DNA from: Arthrobacter sp. MYb227
GTDB lineage: Bacteria > Actinomycetota > Actinomycetes > Actinomycetales > Micrococcaceae
NCBI RefSeq assembly: GCF_002975435.1
Contig: NZ_PCPT01000002.1
Location: 682,001 to 746,000 of the forward strand
Direction: 5' to 3'
Length of the DNA stretch: 64,000 nt
Under the pieces are notes generated by a model. The model was not told the origin of the DNA and ran no database searches. It saw nothing but the letters and a program-made list of their open reading frames with translations. Of this stretch, positions 45,648 to 54,487 are shown piece by piece; position 1 is the first letter of the stretch, and each line of letters opens with the position of its first letter. The position numbers and the translations under genes were made by a program.

Positions 45648-46585
45648 GATGCATTCCTGTCTTTGCGTGAACGCTTGCGCTTGATGACCGAGTCAAAGCC
45701 GCGTCCGTAGTGACGTTCGAGTTTTTCTTGGAAGAAGCTCAGGATGGTGGTCATGAGCAGGTACCAGATGCTGGCGACGATCAGTAGCGGGATGGTCTGG
45801 TAGTTCTCCGAATAGATGATCTGCGCGGAGTACAGCAGATCGGAGATCGCCAGCACGGAGACCAGAGAGGTTCCCTTGAGCATGGATATCACTTGGTTGC
45901 CGGTGGGCGGCAGGACCACGCGCATGGCCTGGGGCAGGATGATCCGGCGCATCAGCTTGGGCCCGCTCATGCCCAGTGCTTTGGAAGCGTCGTACTGGCC
46001 GCGGTCAACAGAACCGATGCCGCCACGGATGATTTCTGCCATGTAGGCCGCCTCATTCAGGGAAAGTCCCAGCAGTGCGGCACCCAGTGGGGTGATCAGC
46101 ACGTTGGCCGAGCCAATCACCAGCGATGGACCGCCGAAGGGCAAACCCAGCGCGATGACCGGGTAGAGTGCGGCAATGTTGTACCAGAAGATCAGCTGTA
46201 CCAGCAGTGGGGTGCCGCGGAAGAACCAGATGTAGGCGCGGGCAATATTGCGCAGGATTGGGTTTTCGCTCAGCCGCATGATGGCAAGCATCGCGCCCAT
46301 GACGATGCCAACGGTCATCGAGACCACCGTCAGCACCAGGGTGAGCAACGCGCCGGAGAGAATGCGTGGGGCGAAGAGGTAATCAACGACGACGTCCCAG
46401 TGGTAGCGCTCGTTCATGGCGACGTCGATGGCGGCAAGGATTGCCATGATGACCAGGACCGCTGAGATGACATTGCGGACCGGGTGGCGTAGCGGTACTA
46501 CGGGTGCTGATTCTTGCGCGGCCGGCGCATGGTGCGCCGGGGCCGAGGCTGAAGTATTTTGCGTTTGCATGATTTTCACATTCAC
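45644..46585 (-). CDS. Polar amino-acid ABC transporter permease
   Basis: 313 residues; a start five codons later is possible. Helices are predicted near 38-58, 78-110 and 135-165, plus the C-terminal segments. The EAA coupling loop is [44 protein letters not shown]. It is a single-permease HisM/GlnP-type protein, so a homodimer is likely. Its start abuts the binding-protein stop, indicating translational coupling. Confidence 0.94.
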   Translation of the reverse strand: MNVKIMQTQNTSASAPAHHAPAAQESAPVVPLRHPVRNVISAVLVIMAILAAIDVAMNERYHWDVVVDYLFAPRILSGALLTLVLTVVSMTVGIVMGAMLAIMRLSENPILRNIARAYIWFFRGTPLLVQLIFWYNIAALYPVIALGLPFGGPSLVIGSANVLITPLGAALLGLSLNEAAYMAEIIRGGIGSVDRGQYDASKALGMSGPKLMRRIILPQAMRVVLPPTGNQVISMLKGTSLVSVLAISDLLYSAQIIYSENYQTIPLLIVASIWYLLMTTILSFFQEKLERHYGRGFDSVIKRKRSRKDRNAS

Positions 46586-47521
46586 TTACTGTGCGAGGTT
46601 TACTGCTGCGTCGGTGATGGCACTGGATTCCATGCCGTACTTGGCAAGGACCTGCTTGTAGGCATCGGAGGTGATGATGTCTGCCAGGGCCTCGGCGACC
46701 GGATCTTTGAGGCCCGAGCCGATCGGCACACCCGCGGCAACCGAGGTGAAATCGTATTCGGAGGCGATCTCCAAGGTCGGGTTCTGCGTGATGGCGAAGC
46801 TGAGGATCGGGGAGTCGGCAAGCACCGCATCCATCCGGCCGCTCGTCAGCGCCGAGATGGCCTGGCGAGTGTCCTGATACTGGCTTGATTCGATCTCTGG
46901 CTTACCTGCGCCGACGCATTCGGCGTTGTAGTCCGGAACGTTGACGGTCAGCTGGTAGGAGCCGGTGAGCAGACCAACCTTCTTGCCGCACAAATCCTGG
47001 TACTTGGTGATGTTCCCGGGGTTGCCCTGAGCAACGGCAATCGAGGTACCCATCGCCATGTAGTCAACGAAGTCCAGCACCTTCATGCGTTCGGTGGTGG
47101 GAGTCATTGAAGAAACTGTCATGTCATAGCGGCCCGCGGCCATGCCGGGGATGATCGAATCGAAGTTTGCCACCTGAATCTCAACCTTCAAGCCCAAGGA
47201 TTCACCGATCAGCCGGGCGATATCCGGATTAATGCCGGTCATGTCTTGGGTACCGGAAATGTAGAACTGGGTTGGCTGTTCGTTGGTGGGGATGCCCACG
47301 CGTAGGGTCTTAGCATTCTTCACCGATTCGGGAAGCTTGGCTATTGCCGCTTCATTTTGTGCGATCTGAGGAACGGAGGTGCCGTCTGCGGCGCCGCTAC
47401 TGGGGGTGCTCTCCGCGGCCCCGCCGCAAGAGGTCAGTACCAGCATGGTGGCTGCTGCCAGCGCACTGAGGGCGACGAAGCGGTTGCGCCGTGAACTAAG
47501 AGACGGTGTCGGGAGTTTCAT
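46586..47521 (-). CDS. Amino-acid ABC transporter substrate-binding lipoprotein
   Basis: 311 residues. An N-terminal signal with lipobox (LVLTSCGGAAE, Cys near 32) anchors it to the membrane. The SBP_bac_3 fold has LRVGIPTNEQPTQFY, TGINPDIARLIGESLGLKVEI, ARYDM-like region GRYDMTVSSMTPTTERMKVLDFVDY and DAVLADSPILSF. It captures an amino acid or related small acid. The hydroxyacid oxidase stop lies three bases upstream of its start, so both belong to one transcript. Confidence 0.94.
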   Translation of the reverse strand: MKLPTPSLSSRRNRFVALSALAAATMLVLTSCGGAAESTPSSGAADGTSVPQIAQNEAAIAKLPESVKNAKTLRVGIPTNEQPTQFYISGTQDMTGINPDIARLIGESLGLKVEIQVANFDSIIPGMAAGRYDMTVSSMTPTTERMKVLDFVDYMAMGTSIAVAQGNPGNITKYQDLCGKKVGLLTGSYQLTVNVPDYNAECVGAGKPEIESSQYQDTRQAISALTSGRMDAVLADSPILSFAITQNPTLEIASEYDFTSVAAGVPIGSGLKDPVAEALADIITSDAYKQVLAKYGMESSAITDAAVNLAQ

Positions 47522-47524
47522 GGG

Positions 47525-48874
47525 TTACAAGCTCGATTCTGCATAGCTGGTGCGTGTTGGCGCCGACGTCTTTGCCGATGCGGTGGGGGTTGCCGAAGCT
47601 ATGGGTGGGCTCGGCACAATTGCTTGGACCCTCAATGCCGGGGAAGTTTCGGAGCGGTGACGCAAGAGTTCGCGCCCATTGGTGCGCAGTTCTTCGATGC
47701 TTCTGACCCCGAGCATCATCATGGCGCGGGTCATTTCGTCGCGGAACAGCTCAATGACGTGGGAAACGCCAACCTGCCCGGCAGCGGCCAGTCCATAGAG
47801 GTAGGGGCGGCCAATGGAGCAGGCGGTGGCACCCAGCGCGATGGCCTTGATCATGTCCGAGCCGCGGCGAATGCCACCATCGACGATGATCTCGATACGC
47901 CCATCGACCGCCGCGGCAATGTCTTCGAGCACATCCAGCGGGGAAGTCATGAAATCAAGTTGGCGTCCACCATGGTTGGAAACCTGGATTGCATCAAAAC
48001 CATACTCGGCGGCCAACGCGGCATCGGCCGGGTTGACCACGCCCTTGAGAATAATCGGACCATCGAAGCGCTTGCGGATTTCGCGTAGGTCATCCCAGTC
48101 GGTGGGCTCATACGCGCCGGCCAGCAGGGTGCGCCACATATCCGGGCTGGAGGCCAGCGGGCCGGTGGGTTCTTCGGCGTCGAGGTTGGGGAAGGCGATG
48201 GCATCGTTGGCGATGAAACCCAGTGCCCAGCGCGGGTGTAGCGCACCCTCCACGACTGTCTTGGGCTTGATGGTTGGCGGGGCGGTGAATCCGTTGCGGT
48301 AATCGCGTTCGCGGTGGCCGATGGAACGGCAGTCAACGTTGACGATCAGTGCCTCATAGCCGGCGCGGGTAACACGGTCCAGCACGCCCTGCAGCTCGAC
48401 CTTATCCGCGATGGGTTCCAGGTTGAACCAGCGGCGAAGGTTGGGGGCGGCGGCGGAAACGGCTTCCATGGTGGTGGTGCTCAGGTGGGCCAGCCCGTAG
48501 GGGATGCCCTGGGCCAGTGCCGCCTGGGCTACCGCTGTTTCACCGGCCGGGTTGAACAGGCGGGTGCCGCCGGTGGGGGAGAGGTAGAACGGCAGGGATG
48601 AGGGTCCGCCAAGGATCGTGGTGCTCAGATCCAGATTGTCTACCGAGCCCCAGGCTGGCATGAATGACCAGTCATCGAAGGATGAGCGGTTGCGGCGCAT
48701 CGAGAATTCGTCTTCTCCGCCGCCTTCGATGTAATCGAAGATGGACTTGGGAAGGCGCTTGGCAGCCAGCTTGCGCACGTCTTGAACGCTATGGGCGTTG
48801 CGCTGTAGCCGTTCGGCGGTGCTGCGGGCCGGTCCCTGGATGGAGGCCATGGCCAAGATGTCTTTGATTCGCAT
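47525..48874 (-). CDS. FMN-dependent alpha-hydroxy-acid oxidase/dehydrogenase
   Basis: 449 residues. An LldD/glycolate-oxidase-type TIM barrel is seen: SIFDYIEGGGEDEFSMRRN, PFYLSPTGGTRLFNPAGE, LIVNVDCRSIGHRERDYRNGF, LKGVVNPADAALAAEYGFDAIQVSNHGGRQLDF (catalytic His and substrate Arg), IIVDGGIRRGSDMIKAIALGATACSIGRPYLYG. It oxidises an L-2-hydroxy acid to the 2-oxo acid. The last 40 residues are Ser/Pro/Ala-rich and extra to the family. It is the first gene of an operon with the ABC transporter and RidA, divergent from a PucR regulator. Confidence 0.92.
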   Translation of the reverse strand: MRIKDILAMASIQGPARSTAERLQRNAHSVQDVRKLAAKRLPKSIFDYIEGGGEDEFSMRRNRSSFDDWSFMPAWGSVDNLDLSTTILGGPSSLPFYLSPTGGTRLFNPAGETAVAQAALAQGIPYGLAHLSTTTMEAVSAAAPNLRRWFNLEPIADKVELQGVLDRVTRAGYEALIVNVDCRSIGHRERDYRNGFTAPPTIKPKTVVEGALHPRWALGFIANDAIAFPNLDAEEPTGPLASSPDMWRTLLAGAYEPTDWDDLREIRKRFDGPIILKGVVNPADAALAAEYGFDAIQVSNHGGRQLDFMTSPLDVLEDIAAAVDGRIEIIVDGGIRRGSDMIKAIALGATACSIGRPYLYGLAAAGQVGVSHVIELFRDEMTRAMMMLGVRSIEELRTNGRELLRHRSETSPALRVQAIVPSPPIASATPTASAKTSAPTRTSYAESSL

Positions 48875-48941
48875 TGCTATTCCTCAAGTTCTACTGTGGA
48901 GCTGTCATCCACCTACTTCATCAATAGTGATGCAAATCTCC

Positions 48942-48957
48942 TCATATGTTCATGTGA
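48942..48957. promoter_or_regulatory. Imperfect palindrome between the oxidase operon and pucR
   Basis: TCATATG-TT-CATGTGA pairs at six of seven positions and sits in the 124-base gap between the divergent oxidase operon and PucR gene. It is a candidate operator for that regulator; its core differs from the other two pucR-linked sites. Confidence 0.4.
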
Positions 48958-48998
48958 GAACCTCCATAAGATAATCGAGCGCCTTGTGATAATCTCCA

Positions 48999-50693
48999 AT
49001 GATGGATGCGCATAGTTCTGATTTCAGTGATCCGGCGCACGAGCTCGGCACCGCGCGGCTTGCCGAATGCCTCGAGTTCATGCAAGCAGATCTGGTGCAT
49101 GTAAACCCCACGCAGCAAAACCTGCAGGCGTTGGTCTCCGATGTACTGATGTATGACCCGCTCGATGAATGGATCAACGTCGAGGGCCGGATCATCCTGG
49201 CCGTCGGCATGACCTACGGCTCGGCAGATTTTGACCAGCTTTTGCATCGGGCAGCAAATAGCCAGGCGGCGGCCGTGATCATCAAGGCCCGCGGGACGCA
49301 CATGGAACAATTGCGTGCAGCAGCCATGAGCAACGGTGTTGCGGTGCTGGTGGCACCACGCGATGCCGACTGGACCCGGCTGGTGGCCCTGGCCCGGGCC
49401 TCGGTCATGGGTGCCAGTGCCGACTCGGTCTCCGGGGTGCGCTTGGGGGATCTCTACGCCTTCGCCAATGCGGTGGCCTCAATTACCAGCGGCGCCACAA
49501 GCATCGTCGACCCGCTAGGCCGCGTGCTGGGCTACTCAACGCTTCCCGGCCAACCCATCGATGAGCTGCGCCGCGTCACCACCCTTGCACTACAAGAAAC
49601 CACCCCGCCGGCCTTCGATGTGGACTTCAAGGCCGTGTACGCGGCCTCCGGCGCATTACTTATTCCCTCGACGGATGAGGGAGTGAGCCGCATTGCGCTC
49701 GCCGTACGCGCCGGTGGTGAACTGCTCGGAACCATTTGGATTATCGATCCGGGTCAGGATAAGGCCGGGGCGGCGCTTGAAGCACTTGACCGGATGGCAC
49801 CACTAGCCGGGCTGCATATGCTCCATGCCCGCTCCGCACTAGATTTTGGTGAACGACGCAATGGGGACCTGATCCGCACGCTCATCGATGACCCGGCGCA
49901 CGCCTCATTTGCCGCGGCTCAGCTGGGGCTCGATGTTGAACAGGGCCTGGCTGTTGCCGCGCTGACCATCGCCCGGCCGGAAACCGGGTCACTGGATTCG
50001 GTGCGTGAAATTCAGCGCCTGCTGCACCTCGTCACAACCGTTTCAAATGTGCAGTTCAAAACCAGTCACAGCGCGCTGCTGGGCTCGGTCATCTACGCAA
50101 TTTTCCCATCCCCGGGTTTCGATGCGCGAGCCTTACACCGCCGGGTTCTCCAGGAGATTGGCGCCTACGCGCATACCATTAGCCCGCATCCGCTCATCGC
50201 GGCGGTGGGCAGCATTTCACACAAACTTGAGCGGCTCTCCGAGTCGCGCAATGAGGCACTTGAGGCGCTCGAATACCTGCTCAATCGTGAAGCGGTTGCC
50301 GGAAAACGAGGCCAGCGGGCCGCCCCGTCGGTGGCGCTCTATGAGGACCACGTGATTCCGCTGAATCTCATGAAGGTCGGAAAGTTCATGGCCGAGCAGG
50401 GGCTTGCCGTGGACGACGACGTCGCAGCGATAGCCCGGTACGATGTGAAGAATCAGACCGAGTACATTGATACGCTGCGCGCATTCCTGCACTCAAACGG
50501 GAACGTCTCACGCATGGCAGCGAACCTGCATGTTCACAACAACACCGTGCGTTACCGCATCACGCAACTTACCAAGACCTTTGCGCTGGATCTTGAAGAT
50601 CCGCAGCAACGCTTATGGCTCTGGTTGCGGTTGACCACCCTGGATTTAAGCACGCGCAGCACCTTGCGGGGGATGCGCGTGCGGGAACTCTAG
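48999..50693 (+). CDS. PucR/CdaR-type transcriptional regulator
   Basis: 564 residues. The N-terminal part has a PucR-like sensory region (LASSVSDVLMYDP-type segment QALVSDVLMYDPLDEW, VAVLVAPRDADW), a central GGDEF-like part, and the C-terminal HTH_30 LRAFLHSNGNVSRMAANLHVHNNTVRYRITQL. Start ambiguity is small (two adjacent ATGs). It is divergent from the hydroxyacid oxidase-ABC-RidA operon, its likely target, and its stop overlaps the convergent lrp gene by four bases. Confidence 0.88.
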   Translation: MMDAHSSDFSDPAHELGTARLAECLEFMQADLVHVNPTQQNLQALVSDVLMYDPLDEWINVEGRIILAVGMTYGSADFDQLLHRAANSQAAAVIIKARGTHMEQLRAAAMSNGVAVLVAPRDADWTRLVALARASVMGASADSVSGVRLGDLYAFANAVASITSGATSIVDPLGRVLGYSTLPGQPIDELRRVTTLALQETTPPAFDVDFKAVYAASGALLIPSTDEGVSRIALAVRAGGELLGTIWIIDPGQDKAGAALEALDRMAPLAGLHMLHARSALDFGERRNGDLIRTLIDDPAHASFAAAQLGLDVEQGLAVAALTIARPETGSLDSVREIQRLLHLVTTVSNVQFKTSHSALLGSVIYAIFPSPGFDARALHRRVLQEIGAYAHTISPHPLIAAVGSISHKLERLSESRNEALEALEYLLNREAVAGKRGQRAAPSVALYEDHVIPLNLMKVGKFMAEQGLAVDDDVAAIARYDVKNQTEYIDTLRAFLHSNGNVSRMAANLHVHNNTVRYRITQLTKTFALDLEDPQQRLWLWLRLTTLDLSTRSTLRGMRVREL

Positions 50694-51166
50694 CCCAGGT
50701 GTTTGAGCAACTCGGTGGTGCGGTAGGGGATGACATCGCGCAAAATCATCGAGGTTGAGGTGCGAGTGATGCCGGGGCAGAGACGGATTTCTTCGCTGAC
50801 CCGGTACAGGTCATCGGGATCTGTTGCCACCGCGCGAATCAGCAGGTCGGTGTCGCCCGCCGGGGCAACGCACTCGAGGACTTCGGGGATCTTGCGCAAT
50901 GCCTCGATGGCTTCGTTCAGATGTGACTGGTCAAGCTCGGCGCTGACCATTGCCGAGACGCCGCGGCCGATGGATGCGGGCTTGACCCGGCTGGAATTGG
51001 GGCGCAGCGCACCGGAACCGGCAAGGCGTTCCATGCGGGTTTGCACGGTTCCGCGGGCCAATCCCAAGCGTTGGGCGAGCATCATGGTGGGAATGCGCGG
51101 GTCTTCGTCCAGGGCTAAGAGAATGCGCCTGTCCGTATCATCCAGTTGGTACGATTCCGGCGTCAT
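50690..51166 (-). CDS. Lrp/AsnC-family regulator
   Basis: 158 residues. The N-terminal HTH is LDDTDRRILLALDEDPRIPTMMLAQRLGLARGTVQTRMERL, and the RAM/AsnC ligand domain (about 70-150) has VLECVAPAGDTDLLIRAVATDPDDLYRV. It is monocistronic and convergent with the pucR gene. It probably responds to an amino acid; the target is unknown, and the ABC-oxidase operon nearby is one candidate. Confidence 0.92.
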   Translation of the reverse strand: MTPESYQLDDTDRRILLALDEDPRIPTMMLAQRLGLARGTVQTRMERLAGSGALRPNSSRVKPASIGRGVSAMVSAELDQSHLNEAIEALRKIPEVLECVAPAGDTDLLIRAVATDPDDLYRVSEEIRLCPGITRTSTSMILRDVIPYRTTELLKHLG

Positions 51167-51597
51167 TTCGGCTCCTTCGCCTAAGTTCGGTCAGATTGAC
51201 CAAGTTGTTCGGTAGCTACCCATCCATGTTAGTCAAAATGATCAGCGTTTCCCAACTGTGTTGCACGGTATGACCGATCCTTGCTTTAGTGGTTGTTAGC
51301 AGCTCACGCACGGCCACAAGCTAGGTACGAGCAGACCCCCGGCAGGATGCTCACAAGGCAGGCGCAGCTGGGCCGATCCACAAGATCACAGGTCACTTTC
51401 AAAGGTGGTCCGCAACGATTCCAAATCCCTTGGAGTCATCGCGGGCCACCTTTGGTTAAGCGGCCGTGGGTGGGTCCGGCTGTGATGCCGCCCGCGGCGC
51501 ACACATTACCGTGCACGGTCAGTACGCATCGCACAAAAGATATCCACAGAATCGAAACAACCCGTTTCTGTCCCGGCTAAGGGGTAACGTTCTTGGT
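51167..51597. other. 431-base gap between lrp and the excisionase-like gene
   Basis: No gene is supported in any frame. It should contain the promoters of lrp (minus) and the HTH gene (plus). Nothing else is recognised. Confidence 0.5.
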
Positions 51598-51819
51598 ATG
51601 AGATTCATGCGTCTTGAAGATGTTGCCGATGAGTTGAACGTCAACCTGCCACAAGTGCGGTCCTTGGTGCGCAGCGGGGATCTGCCCGCGATCAAGATTG
51701 GTGGCCGCGGCATTTGGCGCGTTGAACGCAGTGAATTGGAAGCCTACATTCAGCGGCAGTACACGGTTGCCAGAGAGTCAATCGATGTCCCGGTCGGTGA
51801 GGACGAATCTGCACATTAA
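51598..51819 (+). CDS. Small excisionase/MerR-like helix-turn-helix protein
   Basis: 73 residues from the ATG at 51598 (a second ATG lies three codons later). A winged HTH of the excisionase family: MRLEDVADELNVNLPQVRSLVRSGDLPAIKIGGRGIWRVERSELEAYI. Such proteins are excisionases, chromosomal DNA-binding regulators or relics of integrated elements. No integrase gene is nearby. A degenerate tRNA-Ala lies 61 bases downstream, which fits an old tRNA integration site, but a housekeeping DNA-binding role is also possible. Confidence 0.82.
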   Translation: MRFMRLEDVADELNVNLPQVRSLVRSGDLPAIKIGGRGIWRVERSELEAYIQRQYTVARESIDVPVGEDESAH

Positions 51820-51880
51820 CCAATGGATTCACCGTGCTGATCGAGCTACGACGTGAGCCAAGGAAACCACCTACTATTTT

Positions 51881-51955
51881 GGGGCATTAGCTCGGTTGGT
51901 AGAGCGCTTGGTTCGCAGCGAAGAGGGTCAGGGGGGTCGATTCACCTAGGCTCCA
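51881..51955 (+). pseudogene. Degenerate tRNA-Ala (CGC) pseudogene
   Basis: The segment starts GGGGCATTAGCTCGGTTGG and keeps the acceptor start, the D arm and an anticodon loop TTCGCAG with anticodon CGC. The anticodon stem has a G-G mismatch, two bases are inserted before the T arm, the TTCGATTC element reads GTCGATTCA, and the 3' acceptor has one change. It ends CTCCA. It should not be functional. The intact tRNA-Ala at 60330 has a different anticodon. Confidence 0.65.
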
Positions 51956-51968
51956 GATACTTCATGGC

Positions 51969-53132
51969 TTAGGAAGCGCCGGGTGCTTCGAGCGCCTGCC
52001 AGGCGGTCACCGAAACCGTGCCGCCATCGACAATATCCAGATCCACCGCGGAACTATGGCGCAAGGTACCGGCAAACGGAGCCACCAAGATCTCCCCGGT
52101 GCGGATATCTCCCGCTGCGGCCATCGCGTTCCACCCGATAAAGGCCTGAGCGCTAGCGCCGGGAGCCAGCGGAATCTCGGAAACTCCCGGGTCATCGGTC
52201 ATGAATGATCCACCGTGCACGACCATCACCTCGATGGCCCAGCCATCGGCATTATTGAAGACAATATCGGGGTAGGACTGCAGCACGCAGGGCTGTGTAG
52301 CGGTATTTGTTACTACGATGCCCATACCGCGATGACCCGTGGCTCCCTCGGGTTCGCCAACGCTGATCGATACCGCATCCCCGGTGCACCAATTCTCACC
52401 CGCTTCTTGGAAAGCATCCGAACGATCCGCCCAACCATAGGGTGTAGGGGTAGGCACCGGTTCCGCCGGCGTTGTTGAAATGACGGCTCCGGCTTGAGCA
52501 TTTTGTGTGTAGTAATGAGCCGCCGGAACCGCGGCAGTGAGCGTCAGCGCCAGCAGCACGGCCAAGGCAACCGGTAACCCATCACGTTGCTTTGGTGCGG
52601 GTTTTGGCGCTACCGGGTCGCTCGCCGCTACTCGTGCGGTAACCCAGGAACCGGCGAGTGCCGGGATCCATCCCCAGAGAATTCCCCAGTAGCCGGCATT
52701 GAACAGGGCAGGTTGGACGCCTTCGAGTAACCAGGCCAGGCGTGCCGGAGGCCATGATGCGAAGACGAAACCAAGTGAGACAAACGCTGCGGTTCCGAAG
52801 GCGGCAAGGATGATGCACATCCAGGTGGCCAAAAACCCCGGAAAAGTTGTGCTCTCCTTGGCTGACCGCAACCCCGCGGTGCGGAGCAGCAAGAACGTGA
52901 AGGCCATCAGCGTCAAAACGGAAAATAGGGTGAGCAGGATTGGCCAGGGTTGGGTACTTTGCCAGGTGCGTAGGGCAATGCTCTCGGGGAAGAACAGGCG
53001 GGTGAATTGAGCGGGGATACGGGTCTGTGATGAAAGAATGAGACCATTTAGCACCCCGGTGAGTAGCCAGATCAGCCCGGAAATTGCGGTGATTCGTAGT
53101 GCTGGGCCAGCCGTTCGTTCTTCCTTTTCCAT
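51969..53132 (-). CDS. Membrane protein with extracytoplasmic DUF4232 domain
   Basis: About 387 residues from the ATG at 53132. Several hydrophobic helices lie in the first 200 residues (for example LIWLLTGVLNGLIL and LLTLFSVLTLMAFTFLLL), with another at about 205-220. The C-terminal 140 residues form a DUF4232 beta-sandwich: WCTGDAVSISVGEPEGATGHRGMGIVVTN, QPCVLQSYPDIVF and IPLAPGASAQAFIGW, with a probable Cys-Cys bridge. Function unknown. It is convergent with the tRNA pseudogene. Confidence 0.8.
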   Translation of the reverse strand: MEKEERTAGPALRITAISGLIWLLTGVLNGLILSSQTRIPAQFTRLFFPESIALRTWQSTQPWPILLTLFSVLTLMAFTFLLLRTAGLRSAKESTTFPGFLATWMCIILAAFGTAAFVSLGFVFASWPPARLAWLLEGVQPALFNAGYWGILWGWIPALAGSWVTARVAASDPVAPKPAPKQRDGLPVALAVLLALTLTAAVPAAHYYTQNAQAGAVISTTPAEPVPTPTPYGWADRSDAFQEAGENWCTGDAVSISVGEPEGATGHRGMGIVVTNTATQPCVLQSYPDIVFNNADGWAIEVMVVHGGSFMTDDPGVSEIPLAPGASAQAFIGWNAMAAAGDIRTGEILVAPFAGTLRHSSAVDLDIVDGGTVSVTAWQALEAPGAS

Positions 53133-53242
53133 GGGTTTGAGCCTAGCGGAGTAGCCGGTGTGGACCGTGCATGGAAGCAAGACGTGTAGCGTGAGTCATA
53201 GAGGGAGAACGTTTGTTCTCCACATCTAAAGGGGTGTATATC

Positions 53243-54391
53243 GTGGCCAAATCCAACGAACTTTCAATGGGAGTCATCGCAACATCACACAAGGCGGATG
53301 AACGCCGCTTGCCGATCCACCCGGCGCATTTTGAACGAATTGATGAAGAATTCCGGGACCGCATCATGATTGAAACCGGGTATGGGGAGCCCTTCGGCAT
53401 GGACGATGAGCAGCTGGCACCGTTTGTCGGACGCATCGCCTCGCGCAGCGAAGTCATCGCGAACTCGGATATCATCGTGCTTCCCAAGCCCCAGGTGGCT
53501 GACCTAGAAGAAATGCGTGAGGGACAAATCCTCTGGGGCTGGCCGCATTGCGTCCAGGATGCCGCGATCACGCAGCTGGCCATCGATAAGAAACTCACGC
53601 TGATTGCCTTCGAGGCGATGAACCACTGGGGTAGCGACGGCGGCTTCGGCCTGCACGTCTTTCATAAGAACAATGAGCTGGCCGGGTACGCCTCGGTCAT
53701 CCACGCACTGCAGCTCTGCGGTACCACCGGGGACTACGGGCGCAAGCTCACCGCGGTCGTGATCGGGTTCGGCGCCACGGCACGCGGTGCCGTTACCGGG
53801 TTGCGCGCCCACGGACTGCATGACATCAGGGTGCTGACCAACCGCGCGGTCGCCGCCGTGGCAGCACCCATCCACTCGGTCCACATGGTGCAATTTGAAG
53901 CCGACGAGGACTCGAATCTGCGGGAAGTCATGACCGACGAGGGGAATGTGCCGCTGGCACCGTTCCTTGCCGAAAGCGATATCGTGGTCAATTGCACCCT
54001 GCAGGACCCCAATGCACCGCTGATGTATTTGCGCACCGAAGATCTTGCGGCATTTACCCCGGGCAGCATCATCGTCGATGTGTCCTGTGATGAGGGCATG
54101 GGGTTTGAATGGGCCAAGCCGACGACGTTTGCCGATCCCATGTTTTCCGTGGGAAAGAACATTAATTATTACGCGGTTGATCACAGCCCCTCATACCTGT
54201 GGAACTCGGCAAGCTGGGAAATCAGCGAGGCCCTGCTGCCATTTATTCAGGACGTGCTCGGCGGCCCGGCAGCATGGCAACAGAACACCACGGTGGCCCG
54301 GGCCATCGAGATCCTTGACGGGGTCATCCAGAACCCGGCGATACTCGAATTCCAGCACCGAGATTCTAGCTACCCGCATCCGAGCATTTGA
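53243..54391 (+). CDS. Alanine dehydrogenase/PNT-fold enzyme, N5-(carboxyethyl)ornithine synthase-like
   Basis: 382 residues from the GTG at 53243, which has AAGGGG eight bases upstream; a TTG ten codons earlier is the alternative. The AlaDh/PNT N-terminal domain begins GVIATSHKADERRLPIHPAHF, with LPKPQVADLEEMREGQILWGWPHCVQ and a Rossmann part with TAVVIGFGATARGAV. YYAVDHSPSYLWNSASWEIS near the end is typical of the CEOS branch, which joins pyruvate to an amino acid side chain by reductive amination. It stands alone, so its substrate is unknown. Confidence 0.8.
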   Translation: MAKSNELSMGVIATSHKADERRLPIHPAHFERIDEEFRDRIMIETGYGEPFGMDDEQLAPFVGRIASRSEVIANSDIIVLPKPQVADLEEMREGQILWGWPHCVQDAAITQLAIDKKLTLIAFEAMNHWGSDGGFGLHVFHKNNELAGYASVIHALQLCGTTGDYGRKLTAVVIGFGATARGAVTGLRAHGLHDIRVLTNRAVAAVAAPIHSVHMVQFEADEDSNLREVMTDEGNVPLAPFLAESDIVVNCTLQDPNAPLMYLRTEDLAAFTPGSIIVDVSCDEGMGFEWAKPTTFADPMFSVGKNINYYAVDHSPSYLWNSASWEISEALLPFIQDVLGGPAAWQQNTTVARAIEILDGVIQNPAILEFQHRDSSYPHPSI

Positions 54392-54421
54392 CCGGCAAAT
54401 CGTCGCAACGGGAAAATGGTT

Positions 54422-54449
54422 GAGCCCCGGGGGACACCCCCCCGGGCTC
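54422..54449 (+). terminator. GC-rich hairpin after the AlaDh-like gene
   Basis: GAGCCC and GGGGG pair with CCCCC and GGGCTC across an ACA-type loop, 30 bases after the stop. There is no good T-run, so termination efficiency is doubtful. Confidence 0.55.
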
Positions 54450-54487
54450 GGCTTGTTGGCCGGTCACAAGAATTTTAGGAGTGTAGG

